Assembly: GCF_001429785.1 (NCBI RefSeq)
Contig: NZ_LMJF01000011.1
Location: forward strand, 58,385-122,384
Direction: 5' to 3'
Source of the DNA: Lysobacter sp. Root916
GTDB taxonomy: Bacteria > Pseudomonadota > Gammaproteobacteria > Xanthomonadales > Xanthomonadaceae
DNA length: 64,000 bases
The notes below the pieces were generated by a model. It had not been told where the DNA came from. It saw only the letters and a program-made list of their open reading frames with translations, and did no database searches. The position numbers were made by a program, and so were the translations under genes. Below are positions 54,187 through 61,785 of the stretch, piece by piece. How positions within the stretch are numbered: position 1 is the stretch's first letter; every line of letters begins with the position of its first letter.

Positions 54187-54864
54187 CTATCCGTCGGCGT
54201 GAGCGATCTTGTCGTCGATAGCGTAGCCCACGCCCCTCAGCGTTCGGATCAACTCGGGGTGAAGCTTCTTGCGCAGGGCGTGCACGTGCACGTCCACCGC
54301 GTTGCTGGCGACATCCTCATCCCAGCCATACAAGCGCTGCTGCGCGGACTCGCGGCTGATGGGCCGGCCCTTGTTCTCCATCAAAAGATGCAGCAAGGCG
54401 AACTCCCGACGTGGCAGATCGAAGCGCTTGCCCCTCCACGTCACCAGCAGCGTCGCCGGATCGAGCACCAGGTTGCCCAGGCGCACTATCGGATCGGCGC
54501 GCCCCTGCGTGCGGCGAATCAGGGCCCGCACCCTCGCCAACAACTCATTGGTGTCGAAAGGTTTGCCCAGGTAGTCGTCGGCACCGGTGTCCAGCCCGAG
54601 CGCGCGGTCGCTGGCGCGTTCGCGCGCGCTCAGAACGAGGATGGGCAGGCCGTCTCCCGTGCGCCTGGCCTGGCGGATCACTTCCAGGCCGTCCATGTGC
54701 GGCAGGCCCAGGTCCAACACGACCAAGTCGATGCCGCCGTCCTTGATCGCGGCCAGCGCGCTCACGCCGTCCTGCAGCCAGTCCACCGAATAGGTGGCCC
54801 GGCGCAATGCCGTTCGGATGCCTTCGCCTAGCGACAAATCGTCTTCGACGAGCAGGATGCGCAT
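54187..54864 (-). CDS. OmpR family response regulator, QseB/PmrA-like
   Basis: 225 residues. The receiver domain has acidic pocket E7-D8-D9, phosphoacceptor D51 (VVLDLGLPHMDG) and K101 (LGKPF). A winged-helix effector domain follows (about 128-220: RREFALLHLLMENKGRPISRE, VDVHVHALRKKL). It lies 21 bp after the TPR gene and 11 bp before its kinase. The five NT(T/A)AG direct repeats upstream of the first gene of the unit have the spacing expected for this regulator class, so autoregulation is likely. Confidence 0.94.
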   Translation of the reverse strand: MRILLVEDDLSLGEGIRTALRRATYSVDWLQDGVSALAAIKDGGIDLVVLDLGLPHMDGLEVIRQARRTGDGLPILVLSARERASDRALGLDTGADDYLGKPFDTNELLARVRALIRRTQGRADPIVRLGNLVLDPATLLVTWRGKRFDLPRREFALLHLLMENKGRPISRESAQQRLYGWDEDVASNAVDVHVHALRKKLHPELIRTLRGVGYAIDDKIAHADG

Positions 54865-54885
54865 GCGGGCAGTGTCTTCGCTGGA

Positions 54886-55557
54886 TCACCGGCTGGCAAG
54901 GTGCGAACGGACCTTGGTGAGCAAGGCCTGGATGTCCTTGCGACGGCCCTGGTCGGCCAGTTCGCGGCCAGGGCGGGCCGGCGCGGCCAGGGCCTTCTCT
55001 AGCGACGCGGCGGCGGCTTTCCAATCGCCCTGGTCCTGGAGATAGTCGCCATAGAAATAGTTGGCGTCGATGCCGTCGGGGTCCACCTGAAGACCGGCCT
55101 TCAGCAGTTCGCGCGCCTTGGCATCGTCGCCGAAGCCGATCGGCCAGCCGGGTACCTGGTAGTACAACGCGCCCAAGCTGGTGTAGGCCGCGCCGTCCAA
55201 TGCCTTGGGGTCGATGGCCAGGGCTTGTTCGAAGTCCTTTTTGGCCTGTTTCACTAGGCTCAAGGCGCCCAGGCCGCCGCGCTCGCCGGCGAAGCTGGAC
55301 AGGACGATGCCTTCCCAAATCAACGCCGATGCGTTGCCGGGCTGCGCGGCGCGAACGGTGGCGGCCTGCTTGGCCAAGGCCTCGAACCCGGATTCGCGCT
55401 GCTTCTTGGGCGTGTTGTAGTTGATCTGCGCCCAGCGGTCTTGCACGGTCGCGACTTGCGCGGGCAGAACGGCCTGCGCGGCCAGGCACGGCAGGGCGGC
55501 GACGCCGAGCAGCAGGCCGGCGAGCAGGGACGCGCGACGAATGCGGAAATCGAACAT
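54886..55557 (-). CDS. Exported tetratricopeptide-repeat protein
   Basis: 223 residues. The signal peptide (RRASLLAGLLLGVAALPCLAA) precedes helical TPR-type repeats (about 90-200): KKDFEQALAIDPKALDGAAY, AKARELLKAGLQVDPDGIDA, WKAAAASLEKALA. ATG 55557 follows GAGGA and is 29 bp after the SDR stop; longer in-frame readings overlap that gene. A periplasmic scaffold or a partner for the kinase sensor is plausible. No enzymatic motif is seen. Confidence 0.85.
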   Translation of the reverse strand: MFDFRIRRASLLAGLLLGVAALPCLAAQAVLPAQVATVQDRWAQINYNTPKKQRESGFEALAKQAATVRAAQPGNASALIWEGIVLSSFAGERGGLGALSLVKQAKKDFEQALAIDPKALDGAAYTSLGALYYQVPGWPIGFGDDAKARELLKAGLQVDPDGIDANYFYGDYLQDQGDWKAAAASLEKALAAPARPGRELADQGRRKDIQALLTKVRSHLASR

Positions 55558-55586
55558 GGCTGGTTCCTCGGTAATGGGGGCGGCGA

Positions 55587-56381
55587 TCAGGGGCGCGCGT
55601 GGCGCCGGATCAGGGGCAGCTGCGCTTTCAGGTTTCGATCGATCAGGCTGGGGAACGCGCCGTTCAAACGCGCGAACAGCTTTTCCGGCCAGCCCAGCTG
55701 CATGCGCGGTCGTTCTTGTTCGATCGCCACTATGATTTGCGCGGCGACCGCGGCGGGCTCGTCCTGGGCGACTTTCATCGCCCGGTTCAAGCTGTTCACC
55801 GCCTCGGAGTTGAAGGCCGTTCGCGTCGCGCGAGGCGCGAGGTATTGGAATCGCAGGTTGGTGTCGGCGTACTCGCGCGACAGGCCTTCCATCAGCCCGC
55901 GCAGGCCGAACTTGCTGGCGCTGTAGGCGGAGAACCCCGGAAACGCCAGGCTGCCGAAGGTGGAGCCGATCGCGGCCACCGTCGCGCGTTCGTGCTGCTT
56001 CAGTATCGGAAGCAGGTCGTGGATCAGTAGCGCCGGCGCCACCAGGTTGGTGTCGAACAACTGTTCGAGCCGTGCGGGCGATTGATCCTCGAACAAGCCG
56101 AAGGCGCTCTGGGCGTGGGCGAGGATGACGACGGACGGCGATGGCGACAGACGGCGCGCGAGATCGATCACGCGCGCGCGCCCCTCCGCGCTCGACAAGT
56201 CGGCGGCCAGCGGCGTCACGCGTCCCGCTTCGTGGCGCTGCGCCAAGGCGGCCAGGGCCGGCTCGTTGCGGCCGACCGCGATCACGCGGGCTCCCGTCGC
56301 CACCAGCGCGTCGCACAGCGCGGAGCCGATTCCGCCGCTGGCGCCGGTCAGCAACACCGTCTTGTCGCGCAGCGCGATCAT
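55587..56381 (-). CDS. SDR family oxidoreductase of the hemolysin-like unit
   Basis: 264 residues. Cofactor motif TGASGGIG (12-19), N/A-type NAG replaced by AHAQS at about 88-92, catalytic S140, Y153 and K157 (YSASK). VGRNE after beta-2 suggests NADP(H). The C-terminal extension (about 225-264, amphipathic and basic) may touch the membrane. ATG 56381 overlaps the upstream stop (ATGA). In this context it probably reduces an aldehyde or ketone made by the ligase and diiron oxidase. Confidence 0.88.
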   Translation of the reverse strand: MIALRDKTVLLTGASGGIGSALCDALVATGARVIAVGRNEPALAALAQRHEAGRVTPLAADLSSAEGRARVIDLARRLSPSPSVVILAHAQSAFGLFEDQSPARLEQLFDTNLVAPALLIHDLLPILKQHERATVAAIGSTFGSLAFPGFSAYSASKFGLRGLMEGLSREYADTNLRFQYLAPRATRTAFNSEAVNSLNRAMKVAQDEPAAVAAQIIVAIEQERPRMQLGWPEKLFARLNGAFPSLIDRNLKAQLPLIRRHARP

Positions 56382-57052
56382 GCGGCGGCGGCCAGTTCGT
56401 CGGACTCTTCGCGCAGCGTGCGGAAGATGTCGCCGTAGAGCTTGTAGAAGCGTCGGGCGGCATGCACCACCGCCTGGCGGTCTTCTTCCTCCTCCAGGCG
56501 GTTCATCAGCTGCTCGTAGAAGCCGGTATGCTCGACATCCAGATCGCCGTGGGATCGCAAATAGGTGAACGCGTTGCGCGGCAGTCCGAGCGAGGTCTCG
56601 ATGGTCTCGGCGGCGCGCGTGGCCAGCGCCACGCTGGTGCCCTCCAGCACCAGCACCATGCCGAAAAATCCGACCGGGTTGCCGCGCGCGATGGTGTCGT
56701 AGGCATAAGCCACCATCAGTTCGGTGGCTTGCGACGGGGCCGAGTTCGCCTTCTCCGCCCGATCGCAGCCGCAGGCCGCCAGATCGTCCAGCACCCATTC
56801 GTGGTGGCCCATTTCTTCTTCGATGTATTCGCCGATCGCGGTGCGCAGCCATTCCAGGCGGGCCGGGAGCCGCCCGCCGCAGGCCATCAGCAGCGGCACC
56901 GTGTGCCGCACATGATGAAAGGCCTGGGTCAGAAACGCGATGTAGTCCTGCCTTTCGATTTTCCCGGCCAAGGCGGTCTGGATGATGGGAATCGCGATCA
57001 GCGCTTCGCGCTCGCGCTGGGTCTGCGCCAAGAGGCGCTCGTGGAACGTCAT
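56378..57052 (-). CDS. Heme-oxygenase-like diiron oxidase (HDO), TenA/PqqC-like fold
   Basis: 224 residues, all-helical. The HDO metal set is complete: E80-x2-H83 (EEEMGHHE), E137 (VLVLEGTS), and H168-x3-D172-x2-H175 (HGDLDVEH). An extra histidine cluster AFHHVRH (H46, H47, H50) lies near the expected position of a second-site ligand. Related HDOs include UndA, which turns fatty acids into 1-alkenes, and N-oxygenases of natural-product pathways. ATG 57052 overlaps the ligase stop (ATGA). Substrate unknown; an acyl chain or acyl-amide from the neighbouring enzymes is inferred. Confidence 0.85.
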   Translation of the reverse strand: MTFHERLLAQTQREREALIAIPIIQTALAGKIERQDYIAFLTQAFHHVRHTVPLLMACGGRLPARLEWLRTAIGEYIEEEMGHHEWVLDDLAACGCDRAEKANSAPSQATELMVAYAYDTIARGNPVGFFGMVLVLEGTSVALATRAAETIETSLGLPRNAFTYLRSHGDLDVEHTGFYEQLMNRLEEEEDRQAVVHAARRFYKLYGDIFRTLREESDELAAAA

Positions 57053-58536
57053 GCGGGTACTCCTGTCTCGATAGGGGGAGAGGAAGACGGATAGCGCTGC
57101 TCGATCGCATCGGCGTAACGCGCGAAGATCGCGTCGCGTCGCGGCCGGCCATTGCTGGTCATCAAGCCGTCGAGGGCGCTGAAGGCCGCATCGGCACGCA
57201 CGATGTCGCGCACTTGCGCGTAATCGGGCAGCTGCGCGTTGACCTGGTCCAGCGCCGAGCGCAGTTGCGCGTCGGTGAGCGCGGGGTTCCGCGGCCAGAC
57301 CACGGCGACGTTGAATTCGCGGGCCTCGCCATGCACCACGGCTTGAGCGAACATCGGGTGCTGCAGCAGTTCGCTCTCGATCCATTCGGGCGAGACGTTG
57401 CGGCCGAAGGCGGTGATGAAGACGTTCTTGCGGCGGCCGGTGATGTAGACGTAGCCGTCCTCGTCGATTCGTCCCAGATCGCCGGTGGCGATCGCGCCGG
57501 GAGCGGGTGTGTCGGCGCCCAGATAGCCCAGGCAACGCACGCCTTCGACCCACAGTTCATCGTCGACGACCGTCACGCGCGCATGCGGCAAGGGCTGGCC
57601 CACGCTGCCGGGCCGGATGGCGCCCGGGCGATTGAGGCAGACGACCGAGCCGCATTCGGTCAGGCCATAGCCCTCGTAGACCGGCAGGCCGACGGCTTGC
57701 GCGCGCGCCAGCAGGGCGGGCCCGACGCGCCCGCCGCCGACGGCGAGAAAGCGCAGCGAGTCCGGCAAGGCGGCGCCATGTTCGGCCGCCATCACCAGCG
57801 CCAGCAGCAACTGCGGCACGACGATCGCGCTTTCGGGGCGGTAGCGGTGCAGACACGCCAACAGGGTGGGCACGTCGAGTCCGGCGGCGCCGGTGTAGCC
57901 GATCTCGGCGAGGTGGGGCACCGCGATTTCAGCGCCGGCGATCAGCGCGGCGTACACGCCGGCGACATTCTCCAGCAAGGTCGACAGCGGCAGCAGGCAC
58001 AGATGGCGGCGCGGCGCCAAGGGTTGTGCGGCTTGGGCGAGGGATTGCGCCACTTGGTACAGGGCCGCTTCGTCCAGGCACACGCCCTTCGGGGCGCCGG
58101 TGGTGCCCGAGGTGTAGGTGACGCAGGCGGTGCCATTCGGCAGCGCCACCGCGGCCGCGCTCAGCGGCCATAGCCGCAGGCCCGGCGCCAGTTCCTGCGA
58201 GACGGCGATGTCCGCGTCGCCGGGGGGCGCTGATTGGTCGGACAGCACCAAGGCCTGGGCACCGCTGTCGGACAGGGCATGGGCCATCTGCGCGGGGCTG
58301 AAGAAGGTCGGCACCGGTACATGGGCGATGCCCTGGCGGCGCAGTGCGAGATCCAGGATCAGCCAGTCGGGGCCGTTGTCCAGGCGGCTGGCGACGCAGC
58401 GCAACTCCGGCGCCGCGAGCTGTTCGGCCACTCGGGAAACCCGTGCCCGCAAGTCATCGTCGCTGAGATCGCCGCCGTTCCAGGTCACGCGCAGCGCAGG
58501 TCCGACGCGTTCTTCTATCAGTCGCCCGATGCTCAT
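57049..58536 (-). CDS. AMP-binding (acyl-adenylate) ligase
   Basis: 495 residues of the ANL superfamily. A3 loop YTSGTTGAPKG (141-151), A5 YEGYGLTECG, A7 ATGDLGRIDEDGYVYITGRRKN and a C-terminal subdomain are present. At A10, where most members have NGK with the catalytic lysine, this protein reads NGR (R464 in TSNGRPRRDAI). That may be a family trait, or the protein may have reduced adenylation. ATG 58536 overlaps the hemolysin-like stop (ATGA). It likely activates a carboxylic or fatty acid for the downstream HDO and SDR. Confidence 0.88.
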   Translation of the reverse strand: MSIGRLIEERVGPALRVTWNGGDLSDDDLRARVSRVAEQLAAPELRCVASRLDNGPDWLILDLALRRQGIAHVPVPTFFSPAQMAHALSDSGAQALVLSDQSAPPGDADIAVSQELAPGLRLWPLSAAAVALPNGTACVTYTSGTTGAPKGVCLDEAALYQVAQSLAQAAQPLAPRRHLCLLPLSTLLENVAGVYAALIAGAEIAVPHLAEIGYTGAAGLDVPTLLACLHRYRPESAIVVPQLLLALVMAAEHGAALPDSLRFLAVGGGRVGPALLARAQAVGLPVYEGYGLTECGSVVCLNRPGAIRPGSVGQPLPHARVTVVDDELWVEGVRCLGYLGADTPAPGAIATGDLGRIDEDGYVYITGRRKNVFITAFGRNVSPEWIESELLQHPMFAQAVVHGEAREFNVAVVWPRNPALTDAQLRSALDQVNAQLPDYAQVRDIVRADAAFSALDGLMTSNGRPRRDAIFARYADAIEQRYPSSSPPIETGVPA

Positions 58537-59192
58537 GACCGCGCACCCGCGAGCGTCTTCTCGGACTGCGCGTCGGCGGCCACCGTCGACCGCTTGGCCT
58601 CCGTCAGGTAGGCGTACCCGGCCGCGAGATCGCCGAACATCAGCTTGGGCTGGGTCTCGTAGTAGCGGCCCCAGTCGCTGGAATCGCCTGACACGCGCGC
58701 GGGCGAGGCGTCGGCGATCTCCACCGTGGCCAGGTGCAGGCGATCGAAGGCGTTGCGCAACTGCCGGGTGGCCACGAACAGCACCCAGCGATAGCCGCTG
58801 CGATGCAGGCGCGACGTCAGGTCGACGATGACCTCGCGGCTTTGCCCTGCCGACACGGCCGCGAAGTTTCCGACCTCGACCAGCTCGTTGCGATTCACCG
58901 GCCGCCCGACGAAATCGCCGATGGCGCGCTCGGCGGGCTCGTCGAGGTACTGTTCGACGAACAGTCGGCCGTCGGCGCCGCCACGCAATCCCACCGCGGC
59001 GTGCAGTGCATTGGTCTGGTCCCGGAATGCGATCAGTCGCGGCAGGAAATTGCGTAGGCGCGCGCCGTATCGCAACTGGTACACCTGAGCGATGAAGGAC
59101 TCGACTTCGGGGCGGACGGCATCGTCGGAATCCACCTCCAGGCCGGATGGCCGCAGATCGAGGTCGGTATTTTTGTGGGGATGAGTGCGCAT
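58533..59192 (-). CDS. Thermostable hemolysin (delta-VPH) family protein, GNAT-like
   Basis: 219 residues. The T_hemolysin family signature regions are FIAQVYQLRYGARLRNFLPRL (in parts), LFVEQYLDEPAERAI, RNELVEVGNFA and a C-terminal WGRYYETQPKLMFGDL. The fold is related to acetyltransferases and to acyl-homoserine-lactone synthases, so the hemolysin name is probably misleading. ATG 59192 has no purine-rich ribosome site upstream (CCGCTCC), so the message may be leaderless or weakly translated. It is the first gene of the unit and lies 25 bp behind the five-repeat array. An acyltransferase role is inferred. Confidence 0.85.
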   Translation of the reverse strand: MRTHPHKNTDLDLRPSGLEVDSDDAVRPEVESFIAQVYQLRYGARLRNFLPRLIAFRDQTNALHAAVGLRGGADGRLFVEQYLDEPAERAIGDFVGRPVNRNELVEVGNFAAVSAGQSREVIVDLTSRLHRSGYRWVLFVATRQLRNAFDRLHLATVEIADASPARVSGDSSDWGRYYETQPKLMFGDLAAGYAYLTEAKRSTVAADAQSEKTLAGARS

Positions 59193-59624
59193 GGAGCGGC
59201 ATCATTCCGCTCCCCGATTAAGTCACCATTAGCACATTGTTAGGCAGATGTAAGGCGCGCATTAGCTTCTCGTTCAACGCGTCCGCCATGCGCGCGATAC
59301 CTCGCGCGATGGGGCCGACCACCCCTGCGGTTGCGCCGCCCCTGATTGCGAATCGGAGCGATTCGCAACGCTGGCGGCCTCGTTCCCGCCACTTGGGGCG
59401 TATCGCTAGGATCGATATCCGCTCGAGCCCGGGCCGGGGTTCCGACAGGCTGGGGGCGCGGGGGGAGGGGCGCGCCTTCGTGCCGCCCAGGCCGATGAAC
59501 GTAGCCGCGCGTCATGGAAAACGGATGGGGCGTCAGGGTGGCGGCCCTGGGCGGGGCTATGCTGCCCACGCACCACGAGCAGCACAGACCGCAGCTCCCT
59601 ATCACCCAGCTCAAGGATGAAGCC
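59193..59624. other. Regulatory gap between the hemolysin-like unit and the GH76-like gene
   Basis: Holds the direct-repeat array at 59218-59265 and the GH76-like leader (AAGGA near 59613). Between them is plain GC-rich sequence (GCGCGCGATACCTCGCGCGATGG near 59295) with no coding ORF and no clear promoter. Confidence 0.6.
59218..59265. promoter_or_regulatory. Five NT(T/A)AG direct repeats, probable OmpR-family binding array
   Basis: Plus strand reads TTAAG, ATTAG, GTTAG, GTAAG, ATTAG with final G at 59222, 59232, 59243, 59254 and 59265, so spacings are 10, 11, 11, 11 bp (one helical turn). In the direction of the unit this is CTAAT-N6-CTTAC-N6-CTAAC-N6-CTAAT-N5-CTTAA, ending 25 bp before the start codon. 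Tandem 5-bp half-sites at 11-bp spacing are typical for OmpR/PhoB regulators; the unit encodes one. Confidence 0.7.
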
Positions 59625-61061
59625 ATGAACGACACTCAGGATGGCGGGGCCACGCAGCAAGGCGTGCCCGCCGACAAAGCGGCCTATCTGGCCGAAGCGA
59701 CCGCACTGTTCAAACAGATCCTGCCGTTATGGGATTCGGCCGGCAATGTCTGGCGCACCGCCTGCGCGTTCGACAGCCTGCTCGATTACTTCGTGGTCAG
59801 CGGCACCGACAGCACGAACTATGCCGATGACGCGTTGACCGCATTGGATCCGACCAAGAAAGGCAATTGGTGGGACGATTTCGGTTGGATCGGCATCGCC
59901 GCCTTGCGGGCGGCCGAGTTGGGCTTCGCGGCTCAGCACCGTTACGACTTCCTCAAGATCGCGATCAACTCCTGGTGCTACATGTACGGCGCGGGCTGGT
60001 CGACGGCGTCGGGTCCGCAAGGGGTCTATCCCTACCTCGATCCGCCGGGTTGGGCGAGCTTCGCCAGTACCCACACCAAAAACACGGGCGCGCCCAATTG
60101 CTGGGTCTACATCGACCAGACTTGGCCGGGCGTGACGCCGGACATGCAGGCCAAGCTGCGTCCGCGCTATTCGCCCGGCGGCATCTGGAACTCGCCGTTC
60201 ACCGCCACCGAGCATCCCCTTCCGTCGGCCGAGTACAACAGCGGCGGTGGCGACGTCCTCAATCCGATTCAGAACACCGTCACCAACGCGGTCTATGCGC
60301 TGCTGAGCCTGCGCTTGTCGCAGGCCGCGAAGCGGCCGGATTTCGCGCCGTACTTCAGCGGTGTGGGCTTCAATCTCGCGGCCTGCAATCAGGCTTGGGA
60401 GAATCAGATCGCCTGGTGGCAGTTGTGGATGCTGAAGACGGCGGACCCGCTGCAGTCGTTGTTGTTGACCGGGCAGCAGGGCTCGCAGGGCGGGTCCTTG
60501 GTGCGCGAACGCGTGTCCAGTTTCCATGCGGTGAACAACGAGATCTACTGGGATTCCTCGTACAACAAGGACATGACCTGGAGCGGCGACCAGGGGCTGC
60601 TGATCGGCGCCCTGCGCGAGGCGAACGCGATCTACAAAGCCTCGCCGCCGCCGGTGTGCGGCCTGTATCCGGATCTGATCAAGGGCACGTTCGCCAACTA
60701 CTTCCGGCCGCGCACTTACGGCTCGGTCAGCGGCAGTTTCCCCTTGCCGTGGCTGGAGGTAGGCGCCGCGGACCCGTACAACGCGACGCCGCCGGGCAGC
60801 GACTACGGCGATTACCAGACCGGCGTGGGCGCCTATATGCGCTATCTGCTGCAGGCCTATCAGGCCGAGCCGGCGCTGCTGAGCGCGTATAAGCCGACGA
60901 TCATCGCCGCGGCCAACGCGCTGGTGAATCCGAACTTCGGCACGGCATCCCCGGTCGGCCAGTGCGACGCGTTCACTCCGCAGGGCTTCGACAAGGCCGA
61001 TCTGATGTCGGCCTACGTCAACCGTTTGGCGGTGCTGACGCTGGCGATCGCGATGAGCTGA
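59625..61061 (+). CDS. GH76-like (alpha/alpha)6-barrel protein
   Basis: 478 residues. The NWWDDFGWIGIAALRAAEL segment (81-99) matches the WWDDxGW signature of family 76 alpha-1,6-mannanases, with D84/D85 as the catalytic aspartate pair. Aromatic helices WQLWMLKTADPLQ, WDSSYNKDMTWSGDQGLLIGAL (in parts) and a C-terminal YGDYQTGVGAYMRYLLQAY support a helical barrel. ATG 59625 has AAGGA upstream. No signal peptide is visible even with the longer in-frame start (59514), odd for a mannan-degrading enzyme. GH76 membership is moderately secure; activity is inferred. Confidence 0.7.
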   Translation: MNDTQDGGATQQGVPADKAAYLAEATALFKQILPLWDSAGNVWRTACAFDSLLDYFVVSGTDSTNYADDALTALDPTKKGNWWDDFGWIGIAALRAAELGFAAQHRYDFLKIAINSWCYMYGAGWSTASGPQGVYPYLDPPGWASFASTHTKNTGAPNCWVYIDQTWPGVTPDMQAKLRPRYSPGGIWNSPFTATEHPLPSAEYNSGGGDVLNPIQNTVTNAVYALLSLRLSQAAKRPDFAPYFSGVGFNLAACNQAWENQIAWWQLWMLKTADPLQSLLLTGQQGSQGGSLVRERVSSFHAVNNEIYWDSSYNKDMTWSGDQGLLIGALREANAIYKASPPPVCGLYPDLIKGTFANYFRPRTYGSVSGSFPLPWLEVGAADPYNATPPGSDYGDYQTGVGAYMRYLLQAYQAEPALLSAYKPTIIAAANALVNPNFGTASPVGQCDAFTPQGFDKADLMSAYVNRLAVLTLAIAMS

Positions 61062-61166
61062 GTGTTTGCAGTGCGGTCGTCGGTGCCTGCGGGCGCCGGC
61101 GACCGATTGTTTCGATTGAGGACTGGATGAGTGGGGCGCGAGGTGCGTCGACGGCCGCCGGCGATC

Positions 61167-61631
61167 TCACACCGGCAGCGCAGTCGTCTTCTTGACCGTG
61201 CGCAGCGCCAGCGTCGATTGCACGCGCACCACACCGGGCAGTTGGGTCAGGATTTCGGTGTGGATGCGTTCGAAGTCGGCGGAGTCGGCGTAGGCCACGC
61301 GCACCATGTAGTCCGCGGTGCCGGCGAGCAGGCAGCACTCGGTGACTTCGGGGTGGTGTTGGATCGCCGCCTCGAACGCGTCCAGCGAGGCGCGCCCCTG
61401 TTGGTCCAGCGACACCAGCACGAAGGCGGTGCCGGGCAGGCCCACCACTTTCTCGTCCAGCAGCATCACGTAGCGCGCGATCAGGCCGCGCTCCTCCAGC
61501 AATTTGACCCGCCGCAGGCAGGCCGAGGGCGACAGGTTGATCTGCTGGGCCACGTCGGCATTGGTCAGGCGGCCGTCCTCCTGGAGCAGGCGCAGGATGG
61601 CGCGATCGCGGGAGTCCAATTTCATTCGCAT
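61167..61631 (-). CDS. Lrp/AsnC family regulator
   Basis: 154 residues from ATG 61631 (or 152 from 61625). An N-terminal HTH (about 5-50: LDSRDRAILRLLQEDGRLT, LSPSACLRRVKLLEERGLI) is followed by a RAM ligand-binding domain (about 70-145: PEVTECCLLAGTADYMVRV). It is divergent from alanine dehydrogenase with 154 bp between the starts, a common arrangement in which the Lrp protein activates ald in response to alanine or leucine. Longer in-frame readings cross the operator region and are rejected. Confidence 0.9.
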   Translation of the reverse strand: MRMKLDSRDRAILRLLQEDGRLTNADVAQQINLSPSACLRRVKLLEERGLIARYVMLLDEKVVGLPGTAFVLVSLDQQGRASLDAFEAAIQHHPEVTECCLLAGTADYMVRVAYADSADFERIHTEILTQLPGVVRVQSTLALRTVKKTTALPV

Positions 61632-61711
61632 ATTATTCGATGAATGGCCGGAATACTGGCGAATAGTGCGGCATTGCAGGTCTGGGGGCAACGAAATTGG
61701 CGAATAAGTGC
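61631..61711. promoter_or_regulatory. Repeated GGCGAATA half-sites between lrp-like and ald
   Basis: TGGCGAATAGTGC (61657-61669) and TGGCGAATAAGTGC (61698-61711) are direct repeats 41 bp apart, about four helical turns. TATTATTCG (61631-61639) is an inverted CGAATAATA. The phased set fits the multi-site binding of Lrp octamers. Confidence 0.55.
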
Positions 61712-61785
61712 ATGTTTGCTCGTCCATACTGCCTCCCCACAAGGCGCCGGACGAGCCGGGGCCAGATCAACGGCGAGAGCAGACC

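Noticed and set aside
56378-57052. Thiaminase/TenA or PqqC
   Set aside because: No thiamine or PQQ genes are near, and the HDO metal motif is complete.
58533-59192. True secreted hemolysin
   Set aside because: No signal peptide or membrane-lytic segment is seen; the family fold is acetyltransferase-like and the neighbours are metabolic enzymes.
59237-59620. Coding ORFs in the gap before the GH76-like gene
   Set aside because: Short, overlapping on both strands, no ribosome site and no recognisable product.
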